NCBI RefSeq assembly: GCF_041902845.1 | Contig: NZ_CP159486.1 | Location: forward strand, 4,030,001-4,094,000 | DNA: 64,000 bases | DNA from: Limibacterium fermenti | GTDB lineage: Bacteria; Bacteroidota; Bacteroidia; Bacteroidales; Dysgonomonadaceae | Direction of reading: 5' to 3' | Shown: piece after piece, positions 34,756-43,288 of the stretch | Layout of the letters: every line of letters starts with the position of its first letter | Numbering within the stretch: position 1 is the stretch's first letter | Position numbers and translations under genes: made by a program | Notes under the pieces: model-generated | What the model was told of the DNA's origin: nothing | The model's input: the letters and a program-made list of their open reading frames with translations, nothing else | Database searches by the model: none

Positions 34756-34860
34756 ACCTAATCAATAGTCTCAATAGAATCGATAAAAGATATATGGTAA
34801 AAACGGTCTCAGAAACCGCCGAACCTCCTCTCCCCTTTTGGGGGAAGCCGGAGGGGCTTT

Positions 34861-35137
34861 TTCCCTCGCCAGGAAGCAAAAACAATTGATCGAAGACGGG
34901 TGTACCCGGATGTTTCACTAAATGACAAGAAAAGGCGCTGCAAAGACAATCAAAACACGGTAAAGTCAATCTCCCACGCGATGGCAAACTAATTTTACCG
35001 GAAGCTGCCCAAAAGCGAAGAAAGTAGCGAGTAAGGAAGTATAGCCGACGGGCTGTATAGAATTAAACGTAGAATAAATCAATAAATTATGAACCTTTCT
35101 TTCCAATTAATCGGGAAGAATCAATAACTTTACAAAT
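34861..35137. repeat. Duplicated block C, copy 1
   Basis: 277 bases upstream of the first two-Cys precursor, about 85% identical to 37097-37372 upstream of the second. It ends in AATCAATAACTTTACAAAT right before the ATG. Probably carries the promoter and leader, but I find no clear TAnnTTTG box. Confidence 0.8.
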
Positions 35138-35314
35138 ATGTTAGAAGAATTGAATTTAGAAGAAATGAGTGATATCAAAGGTGGATACGAGGAAGGAGTT
35201 TACGATGTTTATTGCAATGTTCTGCAAGAACAAGCCAATACAGTTGGAAAAGATTGGACTGATAAACAATGGGATCGATGGGGTGAACTCTATGAAAGCT
35301 ACTGTATGAACTAA
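35138..35314 (+). CDS. Two-Cys double-glycine peptide precursor A (bacteriocin-like)
   Basis: 58 residues. Leader MLEELNLEEMSDIKGG with the KGG cleavage motif; core of 42 residues beginning YEEGVYDVYCNV and ending LYESYCMN. Cys26 and Cys56 are separated by 29 residues, exactly as in the precursor at 37373, and L, W, D and Y between them are shared. Such a small peptide with one likely disulfide recalls class II-type bacteriocins, including the bacteroidetocins of Bacteroidales. Kinship with these is inferred, not shown. Followed by a hairpin and a GLPGLI gene. Confidence 0.75.
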   Translation: MLEELNLEEMSDIKGGYEEGVYDVYCNVLQEQANTVGKDWTDKQWDRWGELYESYCMN

Positions 35315-35326
35315 AAATTGATTTTT

Positions 35327-35363
35327 ATCTACTCCTTTTAAAATTTAATTAAGAGGAGTAGAT
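35327..35363 (+). terminator. Attenuator-like hairpin after precursor A
   Basis: ATCTACTCCT and AGGAGTAGAT form a 10-bp stem with an AT-rich 17-base loop, lacking a strong T tract. It would reduce read-through into the GLPGLI gene or stabilise the precursor mRNA. Confidence 0.5.
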
Positions 35364-35382
35364 TGTATTAAATCGATAGACA

Positions 35383-36237
35383 ATGATGAAATTTGTTCTT
35401 TTATTATTTGCTAGTTTATTCTTTTTTTTTAGTTCAGTCCTTTCTCAAAATATTATTTTAGAAGATGCTGAGTTGGAATGCATCTATTCGTTTGTGCTGC
35501 AAAAGGACACTCTATATAAGTCCAAACCGGTAGAGGATGATATGGTATTGCGTATCGGAAAAAATGTTTCACAGTTCTTCAGCAGGCACACTTTTTATAA
35601 TGATTCCCTCTGGGCGGAAGATACGGAATTCGCCATGAAACTTTCAATTGAAACGCTCAATTCGGGAAACTTCACGAAAGGTCCCTACGTACGCACCACG
35701 CATGATTACATTTACAAAAATTATCCCGAAGGAAAACTTACAGTTATGAATAAAGATATGATTGTCGGTTTTGTATACGAAGAAGAATTGGCGCCCCAAC
35801 AATGGACAATTTTAGAAGATTCCTTGAAACGGATTCTGGACTATTCCTGTGGATTGGCACGTTGCGATTTCAGAGGGAGAACCTATTTCGCATGGTTCAC
35901 TGCCGATATTCCTTATGACGATGGGCCATGGAAGTTGAAGGGCCTGCCGGGTTTGATTTTGGAAGCGTACGATAAAAATAAGGATTATCATTATGTGATT
36001 GCATCCATTCAAAAGGATAACCTTACCCCGGTAACTTTTTACAATTACGATAATGAGCCCTATATAAAAACTACCCGGCACGAATACCTGAAAGCCTACA
36101 TGGAATATCTGAAAGGAAAATCACGAAAAGAAATTGATTTGATAAACGATGTGATATGGAAAGGAAAAAAGAAAAGATATTTGGATAAAGGACCTCGGCG
36201 GGTATTATATGACTTTTTAGAACGGGATTATAAATAA
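35383..36237 (+). CDS. GLPGLI family protein 2
   Basis: 284 residues, signal peptide MMKFVLLLFASLFFFFSSVLSQ. Conserved parts: YKNYPEGKLTVMN, LDYSCGLARCDFRGRTYFAWF, GPWKLKGLPGLILEAYD and an ending DFLERDYK that is also seen in copies 3 and 4. The Cys pair CxxxxC just before FRGR is shared with copies 3 and 4 but not 1. Exported; function unknown. 69 bases after precursor A, so in the same unit. Confidence 0.9.
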   Translation: MMKFVLLLFASLFFFFSSVLSQNIILEDAELECIYSFVLQKDTLYKSKPVEDDMVLRIGKNVSQFFSRHTFYNDSLWAEDTEFAMKLSIETLNSGNFTKGPYVRTTHDYIYKNYPEGKLTVMNKDMIVGFVYEEELAPQQWTILEDSLKRILDYSCGLARCDFRGRTYFAWFTADIPYDDGPWKLKGLPGLILEAYDKNKDYHYVIASIQKDNLTPVTFYNYDNEPYIKTTRHEYLKAYMEYLKGKSRKEIDLINDVIWKGKKKRYLDKGPRRVLYDFLERDYK

Positions 36238-36245
36238 ATTATGCT

Positions 36246-37093
36246 ATGAAACGGATTATCATTTGTGTTTTAGCGGGAGCGATACTCCCTTTATTTTGTT
36301 TTTCTCAAGAAAAAGTATTGGATCATGCTTCTTAAAATGTATGTATCATCACACTTATATGAATGATACGTTGGAACAAACTGTTCGTGAAGACTTACTT
36401 GTACTGCAAGTCGGCAAGAACATTTCGAAGAGTTATAGTTATTATACATACCAAAATGATTCGTTGTCGAAAACACCGGATGGGGAGAAAAAATGGAAAG
36501 AAATGTTCAATCAATCACTGAGAAATTTTCAAATACACCGGAATAGAGCGCAATTTCTGAATAGTTTTCCCCGAAAGCGATCTACCACATATGTGTATAA
36601 AAATTATCCCTCAGGGCAAGTTACCGTAACTGATGCGGTGGGCAGAGATCATGTGTTATACTCCGATACATTAAATGCCCAAAACTGGACGATAACAGAT
36701 AGTATCAAGACTATATTGGACTATTCCTGTCAAATGGCTACTTGTCATTTCCGGGGAAGGGATTGGACAGCTTGGTTCACAGCAGATATTCCGGTAAGTG
36801 ACGGACCTTGGAAATTCGGTGGATTGCCCGGTTTAATCATGGATGTTTCAGATAGAGGCAAACAATACGCTTTTACGATTATTGGTATAGAGAACATGAA
36901 ACAGGAGCCTATTTTGTTTACTTCACCGATGGAAATAAATACATCTTATAAAGAAATAGATCGAAAAGAATTCTTAAAAGCTTATATGCGAAGTCTTGTT
37001 AATACCTCCGGGTTTATGGAGGCTGAAACAGGCGTATCATTCGGAAAAGACAAGCCTGTATATTATGATTTGATAGAACGTGATTATAAATAA
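36246..37093 (+). pseudogene. GLPGLI family protein 3, frameshifted near its N-terminus
   Basis: A normal signal peptide (MKRIIICVLAGAILPLFCFSQ) starts at 36246, but the frame hits TAA at 36333-36335. The rest of the protein (LKCMYHHTYMNDTLEQTVRED... GGLPGLIMDVSD... DLIERDYK) continues in the neighbouring frame. One added T in TCTTAAAATG would restore a full-length protein similar to copy 4 (LDRSYLQCQYKY). So this is a single-base deletion, or a sequence error in a short homopolymer. The mature part is otherwise intact with CQMATCHFRGR. Confidence 0.75.
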
Positions 37094-37096
37094 GCC

Positions 37097-37372
37097 TTCC
37101 CTCGCCAGAAAGCAAAATAATTGATCGAAGACGGGTGTAACCCGGATGTTTCACTAAATGACAAGAAAAGGCGCTGCAAAGATAATGAAAACACGGTGAA
37201 CTCAATATCCTACGCGATGGGAAAATGATTTTACCGGAAGCAGCTCGAAAGCGAAGAAAAGTAACTAGTAGGCGGTACAGCCGACGGCTGTATAGAACTA
37301 AACAAAGGATGAATCAATAAATTATGAACCTTTCTTTCCGATTAATCGAAAAGAATCAATAACATTATAACT
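37097..37372. repeat. Duplicated block C, copy 2
   Basis: 276 bases, the counterpart of 34861-35137, directly after the frameshifted GLPGLI gene and ending at the ATG of the second two-Cys precursor. Confidence 0.8.
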
Positions 37373-37534
37373 ATGTTAGAACAATTAGATTATCAAGAAA
37401 TGAGTGAAATCAAAGGTGGTATATCAGCAGAAGAGTATTGTGCCATTCTCGATCAATTAATGGAAGACAATTGGGGCGGATGGAGTGATGGAAAAAAACA
37501 TTCTGCATCATCAGCTTACGCAAAACATTGTTAA
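37373..37534 (+). CDS. Two-Cys double-glycine peptide precursor B (bacteriocin-like)
   Basis: 53 residues. Leader MLEQLDYQEMSEIKGG, core of 37 residues beginning ISAEEYCAIL, containing NWGGWSDGKK and ending AYAKHC. Cys23 and Cys53 again have 29 residues between them. Aligned with precursor A the pattern is C-x2-L-x10-W-[ST]-D-x9-Y-x3-C, while most other positions differ. That is what diversifying bacteriocin paralogues look like. Next comes a hairpin, then GLPGLI protein 4 and the disulfide-forming fusion protein. Confidence 0.75.
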   Translation: MLEQLDYQEMSEIKGGISAEEYCAILDQLMEDNWGGWSDGKKHSASSAYAKHC

Positions 37535-37545
37535 TGTGAAATTGT

Positions 37546-37570
37546 GAAAGAGAGGAAAATCCTCTCTTTC
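37546..37570 (+). terminator. Attenuator-like hairpin after precursor B
   Basis: GAAAGAGAGG and CCTCTCTTTC form a perfect 10-bp stem with a 5-base loop, 12 bases after the stop codon; no long T tract follows. Confidence 0.55.
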
Positions 37571-37606
37571 CTTTAAGAGAAATTGGGTGCACTTATGTTG
37601 ATTAAA

Positions 37607-38440
37607 ATGAAATATTTAACTTCTTTATTAAGTATTATATTCATTACTGAAAGTCAATCGCAGGAATTGTTAGATAGAAGCTATTTACAATGCCAGTATA
37701 AGTATATCTGGCAATTCGATACATTGAAAAATGTTGTAAGAGATGATTTGTTGATATTACAAATCGGAAGTAACCTCTCAAAATGTTATAGTTATTATAC
37801 CTCCCAATCTGACTCATTGGATGCAGCGCCTGACGGCAAAAATAAAAGGAGAATATTGACGAAAAAAGCAGTTAAAGATTACTTGAATCTTGGGATTTTT
37901 GAAGGAATTCCCTATAAGCGGATGAAGACGTATGTTTATAAGAACTATCCGAAAGGGAAAATGACAGTCACTGATGGAATTTCGACTCAATATTATAGAT
38001 ATGAGGATAAATTGCACGCTCAAAATTGGCAGATTTCGGATAGTACTAAAACCGTATTGGATTATCTGTGTCAAATGGCGGAATGTGATTTCAGGGGCAG
38101 ACAATGGACGGCATGGTTTGCTGCTGATATTCCGGTAAGTGATGGCCCGTGGAAATTTGGAGGATTACCCGGTTTAATCATGGAAGTATATGATAAGGGA
38201 AGTCAATACCATTTCACAATTATCGGTCTGGAAAGAAGAAAAGATATTCCTATTGTCTTTACTTATTTTACAGATAGAGGAAAATATGAGCAGACAACTC
38301 GTAATACATTCCTGAAAACCGAAAAGAGGTACCTGATGGATTTAAGCAGTTATATCGAAATGGAAACAGGCATCGATTTAAGCGGCGGCTATCCGCAGAA
38401 TGTTATGCGATATGATTTGATAGAACGGGATTACAAATAA
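37607..38440 (+). CDS. GLPGLI family protein 4
   Basis: 277 residues from MKYLTSLLSIIFITESQSQ (an in-frame ATG at 37595 is also possible). Conserved parts: YKNYPKGKMTV, LDYLCQMAECDFRGRQWTAWF, GPWKFGGLPGLIMEVYD, YDLIERDYK. Closest to copy 3. Its stop codon shares a base with the next ATG (TAATG at 38438-38442), coupling it to the VKOR-thioredoxin protein. This places GLPGLI proteins in the same unit as the disulfide machinery. Confidence 0.9.
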   Translation: MKYLTSLLSIIFITESQSQELLDRSYLQCQYKYIWQFDTLKNVVRDDLLILQIGSNLSKCYSYYTSQSDSLDAAPDGKNKRRILTKKAVKDYLNLGIFEGIPYKRMKTYVYKNYPKGKMTVTDGISTQYYRYEDKLHAQNWQISDSTKTVLDYLCQMAECDFRGRQWTAWFAADIPVSDGPWKFGGLPGLIMEVYDKGSQYHFTIIGLERRKDIPIVFTYFTDRGKYEQTTRNTFLKTEKRYLMDLSSYIEMETGIDLSGGYPQNVMRYDLIERDYK

Positions 38441-40086
38441 TGAATGAAAACGAAAATAGATATTTAGTCACTTTATTAACTCATTTCCTTAGGATATACG
38501 ATGTTCCATACCGGGAAAAAGAAGTGGCGTTGGTGTTACTGTCGTCTCCTTCATTTCCTTCGGTTTTGTCGATTGTACAGACGTGCCTGTATTTTGGGTT
38601 GGAAACAAAGGCATATAAAGCAGATTTCAGGGGTCTTGAAAAAACTGAATCGCCTGCAATTGTTCATCTGAAAGAAAATGACACTGGAAAGTTTGTTTTG
38701 GTGAAAAAAGTAACGGCCAATAAAGTGATATGTTTCGATGCCATTACTTACCAAATAAAAGAAATCATAAAAGATGAATTTTGTGCCCGTTGGAGTGGTG
38801 TGCTTATTTTAGCTGAAAAAGGCTTGCCGCAACGTCAACGGAAAATAAATCAGTCAAAAATAACGAATAGATTGGGTGGTGTATATGGTTTAACCTTATT
38901 GGCGTTATCAAGCCTCTTTCTTTTCGAATTTCAGAATAATCGTTATGATTCCACGGAAATACTATATGCATTCAATCTCTGCGTACTGAAAATGGTGGGT
39001 ATATGGCTGTCTATAAATCTGCTCAATCAGGAGTCCGGTAGCTTTTCCCCTTCCATAGACAGCTTTTGTCACAGCAAAGCATCCTTTGATTGCGATCAAG
39101 TACTTCATTCAAAAGCTTCGAAGATAGTAAAAAGCGTGACTTTAGCTGATGTGGGATTCGTTTATTTCTGCACGGGATTCATTTTACTGATAGTAAGTGT
39201 ATATTCCGGACTCGTTGATAGTGTTATCACCTTTCTTTTTTGCTTATCTGTTTGCTGTATTCCTTTTATCTCCTTTTCTATCGGTTATCAAGGATTTGTT
39301 GTCAAGAAATGGTGCCCTTTATGCCTCAGTATAATGGGTGTGATTGTTCTGGAAGTTTTCTTGGTTGTTATATTCCCTTTAAAAATCACACTTACCGTTC
39401 CATTTATGACTATATTGTCCCTGCTGCTTTTTTCATTGGCTGTCAGCGTTATGGTTTTACTTTCCTTTAAAGAGTTTCTCCGAGAGCATTCAACACATTT
39501 TACAGATAAAATCAATGCTCTGAGATTTAAAAGGGATCCATTTATTCTTGCTACATTATTCAAACATCACGAGCGAACTTCTTTTTCTAAAAATAATGGG
39601 GTGATATCCATCGGAAATTCCGATTCGAAAATCTGCATCACGACATTGCTCAACCCCTTGTGTACTCCGTGTAAAAGACTGGTAACTGCACTTATGGATA
39701 TGCGTGAAAAATTTCCTAATCACTTTTCATGGAATATACGTTTCGATGGCGTGAAAAGTCATGAATACAAAGAAATAAATCATATCCCCTTATATTTAAT
39801 AGAAGTATGCAGAAATATAAATTCCGATGAAAAAAAGTTAGAAATTATAAGAGATTGGTACTCCGAACAATCCATAGAGAAATTTTCATCGATTTATTCA
39901 TTACAGGAAATATCGAACGAAACGGTTGCTGATTTCTATTTCCAATGTGAAGAAAATAGCAAGTCGAATATAAAAAAAGTTCCGGCGATTTGGATGAATC
40001 ATTACGAATTGCCACAGGGATATTCAGTTATAGATATCCCGTTCTTAATGACGGACCTGAATTTATTACAGCAGCTTACCGTGTAA
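38440..40086 (+). CDS. C39-like / VKOR / thioredoxin fusion protein
   Basis: 548 residues. The N-terminal part (about 1-130) resembles a C39 peptidase domain (SPSFPSVLSIVQTCLYFGLETKAYK; SPAIVHLKENDTGKFVLVKKV) but lacks the catalytic DCGPAC cysteine, so it is presumably a non-cleaving binder of leaders. A membrane VKOR domain (about 145-350) has loop cysteines CHSKASFDC and the redox motif WCPLC. A thioredoxin domain follows (about 390-548) with CTPC in TLLNPLCTPCKRLV. VKOR plus thioredoxin makes disulfides from quinone; the neighbouring two-Cys peptides or GLPGLI Cys pairs are logical substrates (inference). Confidence 0.85.
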   Translation: MNENENRYLVTLLTHFLRIYDVPYREKEVALVLLSSPSFPSVLSIVQTCLYFGLETKAYKADFRGLEKTESPAIVHLKENDTGKFVLVKKVTANKVICFDAITYQIKEIIKDEFCARWSGVLILAEKGLPQRQRKINQSKITNRLGGVYGLTLLALSSLFLFEFQNNRYDSTEILYAFNLCVLKMVGIWLSINLLNQESGSFSPSIDSFCHSKASFDCDQVLHSKASKIVKSVTLADVGFVYFCTGFILLIVSVYSGLVDSVITFLFCLSVCCIPFISFSIGYQGFVVKKWCPLCLSIMGVIVLEVFLVVIFPLKITLTVPFMTILSLLLFSLAVSVMVLLSFKEFLREHSTHFTDKINALRFKRDPFILATLFKHHERTSFSKNNGVISIGNSDSKICITTLLNPLCTPCKRLVTALMDMREKFPNHFSWNIRFDGVKSHEYKEINHIPLYLIEVCRNINSDEKKLEIIRDWYSEQSIEKFSSIYSLQEISNETVADFYFQCEENSKSNIKKVPAIWMNHYELPQGYSVIDIPFLMTDLNLLQQLTV

Positions 40087-40110
40087 TAGTGTAAAAAAAG
40101 GAGAAAATAT

Positions 40111-42717
40111 ATGAGGAAGTATGTCATCGGTATAATCGTTTATCTCTTTACAATAGTCGTAAGTTACAGCCAGCCGGTTATGATTTCGGGGTTGGTAACC
40201 GAAAAGAGTTCGGGCGAACCATTGCCCGGCGTTCTGGTGACAGTGCGCTCGAAGGAAAACAAAATCATTCAGTTTACCCGTACTTCCGTAGAGGGCCGCT
40301 ACGAAATATCTTTCGAGTCCTTTCCCGCGGAGCATACCCTGCATTTCTCCCTGATGAATTTTGCCGCTCAAAGCGTAACGCTCGAAACGAATCGGCAGGT
40401 GTACGATGTGCAATTGAGCGAACAGGCGACGGAATTGAAAGAGGTGATCGTGAAAGCACCTGGCATCCATCAACGTGGCGATACGATACGTTATGTAGTC
40501 TCGAGTTTTGCGGATGCACGGGATAAATCCCTGGCAGATGTGTTGAAGAAAATGCCGGGTATTGAAGTGGAAAAGAGCGGCGAAATCAAATTCAACGGAG
40601 TGTCGATTAATAAATTCTATATCGAAGGAAAAGATTTGTTGGGCGGGCGTTATGGCTTGGCAACGCAAAACGTACAGCAACAGGATGTGGGCAGCGTGGA
40701 AGTGATGGAAAACCATCAACCGTTAAAGGCGTTGGAAGATATTTCGTTCTCTCAGAATCCGGCAATCAATATCCGCTTAAAAGAAGATGCCAAAGCCCGA
40801 TGGGTGGGTACCGTCAAAGCCGGTGCTGGCTTAAGCCCGTTTCTCTGGAATATAGAACTGGCCCTTATGCGCTTCAAGAAAAATGCGCAAACGCTGAACA
40901 CCTATAAAACGAATAATACCGGCGAGGACTTGATACGCGAAACGCAGTCGTTTTCCATCGATGAAATACTCAGTCAATTCTCCAAGAATTACCGTCTCGC
41001 GGACAATGTCAATGTCTCCCCCGGCTCTCTTGCGGAGCTCGATGCCGAACGTACGCGCTTTAACAAGACCCACATGATGAGTACTAATAACCTCTGGTCG
41101 CTGGGGAAGAATTATGACCTTACTTCTCAAATCACTTACACCAACACCCGGCTTACGTCCGATAATTCTTCGGTAACTGCTTATTTCTTGCAGGATTCAA
41201 TACTGACGGAGGAGAAAACCGAACATGGATATAACCGCCAAAACCGGTTGTCGGGCGACGTAACCCTTTCGGCAAACACCTCGTCTTATTATTTCAAAAA
41301 TAAACTCTCTACCGATCTCCGGTGGAATGATACGGATATCGACATTGCGGGAACCTATTCCAACCGGCAATCGGCTTCCCTTACATACCGTAGCATAGCC
41401 AATGATTTGGAACTGTTGAAGCGCACTGGGAAACAGGCTTACACGATTCACTCATTCAATTTGTATCAAACCAAGCCACAGGATTTAACGGTGACAAGGG
41501 ACGGAGAGGCACAGGAACAGCAGGTCTTGTCTTCGGCTTTTTACACGAATACGAATACCTCGCTGGCTTTTTACCTGAAGCCATTTACTGTTTCCCTGAA
41601 GCTGGGGATAATAGGAGTTGCGCGGTCTTTGGAAAGTACTCTTACCGGGGTGTCCGATACGATTGGCCGATTGGATAATGACTTGTCGGTGCGCTATCTG
41701 AATCTCTATGCATCGCCGGAGGTGGAATATAAAAACGGCGGATTCGAAGCGAAATTCGATATGCCTGTTTCCTTTCTCTCTTATCAATACCGGAATCGTC
41801 TCACGGAAGAAAAAGAACCGACTTCCCGTTTTTTACTCTCCCCCGGACTATATATGCGATATCATGTTACTTCGCGGTTGTCGGCCTCCGTTTCGGGACG
41901 TCTGTCACAGAGTCCCGTAGAAGAACAGTCCTTTTATGAAGGAGTAATCCTGCAAAATTACCGTAGTCTTGCACGGGGATTGATCGATTATGAAACGGGC
42001 ACCCAAAAGTCCCTGACTTTAAGCACATCGTATAAAAACCCGTTGAAAGCATTTTTTGCCAATGCCTCCGTGATGCGCTCTTGGAGTTACTCCCCGCGTA
42101 TCTCCGACCGTTCTTTTATAGATGATTTCATCCTGTATACCTATATTTCTCAGCCCCATTATTCCGATGTCTGGATGTTGAACGGCAATGTGAGCAAAGG
42201 AATCGATGCCATCAGGGGCATGGTGTCGGTACGGTCGTCTTATCTGTTTTCCGGAGCTTCCATGTTTCAAAACGGTATTGAGACGCCCTATTCTTCGGAT
42301 TTATGGACAGTCTCCCCGAAGATAAATTCCCGTTTTTCCGATTGGGGCGGCTTTGTGTATGAATTGGAGTTTTCGCGCAACCGGCTGAGTTTAACAAACA
42401 GCGAAACAGAATCTTCCTATACAAATCTTTCTCAAAAATTAACGTGCCATATAACCCCTTTCAAAACGTGGTCGTTAGAACTTGTGGGAGAACATTACTA
42501 TAATGAAATTACCGCTGATGTTTCCAAACACTTTTTCCTTTCCGATGCCGCATTTACCTATAGCTTTAGGGGCGGGTGGGAGTTGAATCTGTCCGTCACG
42601 AATATTTTTAATCAACGCATATATGCATATACGCTTTTTGACGGTTTGACGAGTATGGTGAGAGAATACCGTATACGTCCGCGTAATTTTCTGGCAAGTG
42701 TCTTTTTTCGATTTTAA
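40111..42717 (+). CDS. TonB-type outer membrane protein with carboxypeptidase-regulatory domain, 2
   Basis: 868 residues, homologous throughout to 31257-33869. Signal peptide (MRKYVIGIIVYLFTIVVSYSQ), CarbopepD_reg domain (SGLVTEKSSGEPLPGVLVTVRS), plug (LADVLKKMPGIEVEKSGEIKFNG in part; FYIEGKDLLGGRYGL), barrel, C-terminal Phe (FFRF). 24 bases after the VKOR fusion gene. Originally followed by a C39-ABC exporter gene of which only the first 29 codons remain. Confidence 0.85.
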   Translation: MRKYVIGIIVYLFTIVVSYSQPVMISGLVTEKSSGEPLPGVLVTVRSKENKIIQFTRTSVEGRYEISFESFPAEHTLHFSLMNFAAQSVTLETNRQVYDVQLSEQATELKEVIVKAPGIHQRGDTIRYVVSSFADARDKSLADVLKKMPGIEVEKSGEIKFNGVSINKFYIEGKDLLGGRYGLATQNVQQQDVGSVEVMENHQPLKALEDISFSQNPAINIRLKEDAKARWVGTVKAGAGLSPFLWNIELALMRFKKNAQTLNTYKTNNTGEDLIRETQSFSIDEILSQFSKNYRLADNVNVSPGSLAELDAERTRFNKTHMMSTNNLWSLGKNYDLTSQITYTNTRLTSDNSSVTAYFLQDSILTEEKTEHGYNRQNRLSGDVTLSANTSSYYFKNKLSTDLRWNDTDIDIAGTYSNRQSASLTYRSIANDLELLKRTGKQAYTIHSFNLYQTKPQDLTVTRDGEAQEQQVLSSAFYTNTNTSLAFYLKPFTVSLKLGIIGVARSLESTLTGVSDTIGRLDNDLSVRYLNLYASPEVEYKNGGFEAKFDMPVSFLSYQYRNRLTEEKEPTSRFLLSPGLYMRYHVTSRLSASVSGRLSQSPVEEQSFYEGVILQNYRSLARGLIDYETGTQKSLTLSTSYKNPLKAFFANASVMRSWSYSPRISDRSFIDDFILYTYISQPHYSDVWMLNGNVSKGIDAIRGMVSVRSSYLFSGASMFQNGIETPYSSDLWTVSPKINSRFSDWGGFVYELEFSRNRLSLTNSETESSYTNLSQKLTCHITPFKTWSLELVGEHYYNEITADVSKHFFLSDAAFTYSFRGGWELNLSVTNIFNQRIYAYTLFDGLTSMVREYRIRPRNFLASVFFRF

Positions 42718-42728
42718 GTAGAAAAATT

Positions 42729-42818
42729 ATGTCTTTTCCCTTCACCCGCCAACCCGATGCAATGGACTGCGGCCCGGCGTGCCTGAGCATGATCGCCCGG
42801 CATTACGGGCGTAACTAA
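42729..42818 (+). pseudogene. Truncated start of a C39-ABC exporter gene
   Basis: 29 codons, MSFPFTRQPDAMDCGPACLS and further to HYGRN, then a stop. Compared with the intact exporter at 47854, 25 of 29 residues agree, including the catalytic Cys in DCGPAC. Homology stops at 42813 and duplicated block A begins at 42825. This is the join left when a cassette with its own exporter was inserted or recombined here. Confidence 0.85.
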
Positions 42819-42824
42819 TGGATA

Positions 42825-43184
42825 GCTTCCCTTTATCTCTGCGGTATATAGATTTCGCCTATACTATATATCGATTCTTTCGATGAAGAGATTATGTTGC
42901 GATTATATAACGTTCCGAAAACTCTTCCTAATATTGCAGCGTATACTATTATTCACAATTAATAACCAAAACAATGGAAGTATTCAATGCACAACAGCTG
43001 AACTCGGTAAAAGGCGGTTCTTCAGGAACTGAAAAAGAAGATGAAGATAATTCGATTATTGTCATTATCGATGGAGTACCTTATATTGTTACCCCGCATG
43101 GATTGAAGCCGGTAGCCGTATTAAAGTAATTCTGAGTTATAGAGAAATTCTGCTAAACGGCTCAAAACCGTCTGAGGGATAAAT
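42825..43184. repeat. Duplicated block A, copy 2
   Basis: Counterpart of 28566-28926 with promoter region, precursor gene and trailing hairpin (AAACGG...CCGTCT, weakened by one change). It is followed by a piece of the 21-bp array (43187-43224). Confidence 0.85.
42974..43129 (+). CDS. Double-glycine leader peptide precursor, copy 2
   Basis: 51 residues, identical to the precursor at 28716 except V48A; of five or so base changes in the gene several are silent. Same leader MEVFNAQQLNSVKGG. There is no 156-residue protein after this copy; block B follows instead. Confidence 0.75.
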   Translation: MEVFNAQQLNSVKGGSSGTEKEDEDNSIIVIIDGVPYIVTPHGLKPVAVLK

Positions 43185-43288
43185 TAATGGGCAGAAGACA
43201 TAACGGAATGTTCACGAGACATAAAAAAGGGTTCGTCATTGCGGGTTTGACTCGCAATCCCCCTGTTGAGAATGCATTCAACACGGAA

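Noticed and set aside
36263..36330. Alternative GTG start giving an intact GLPGLI protein 3
   Set aside because: It would replace the signal peptide by unrelated sequence, whereas the adjacent frame encodes a perfect signal peptide; a frameshift explains the data better.
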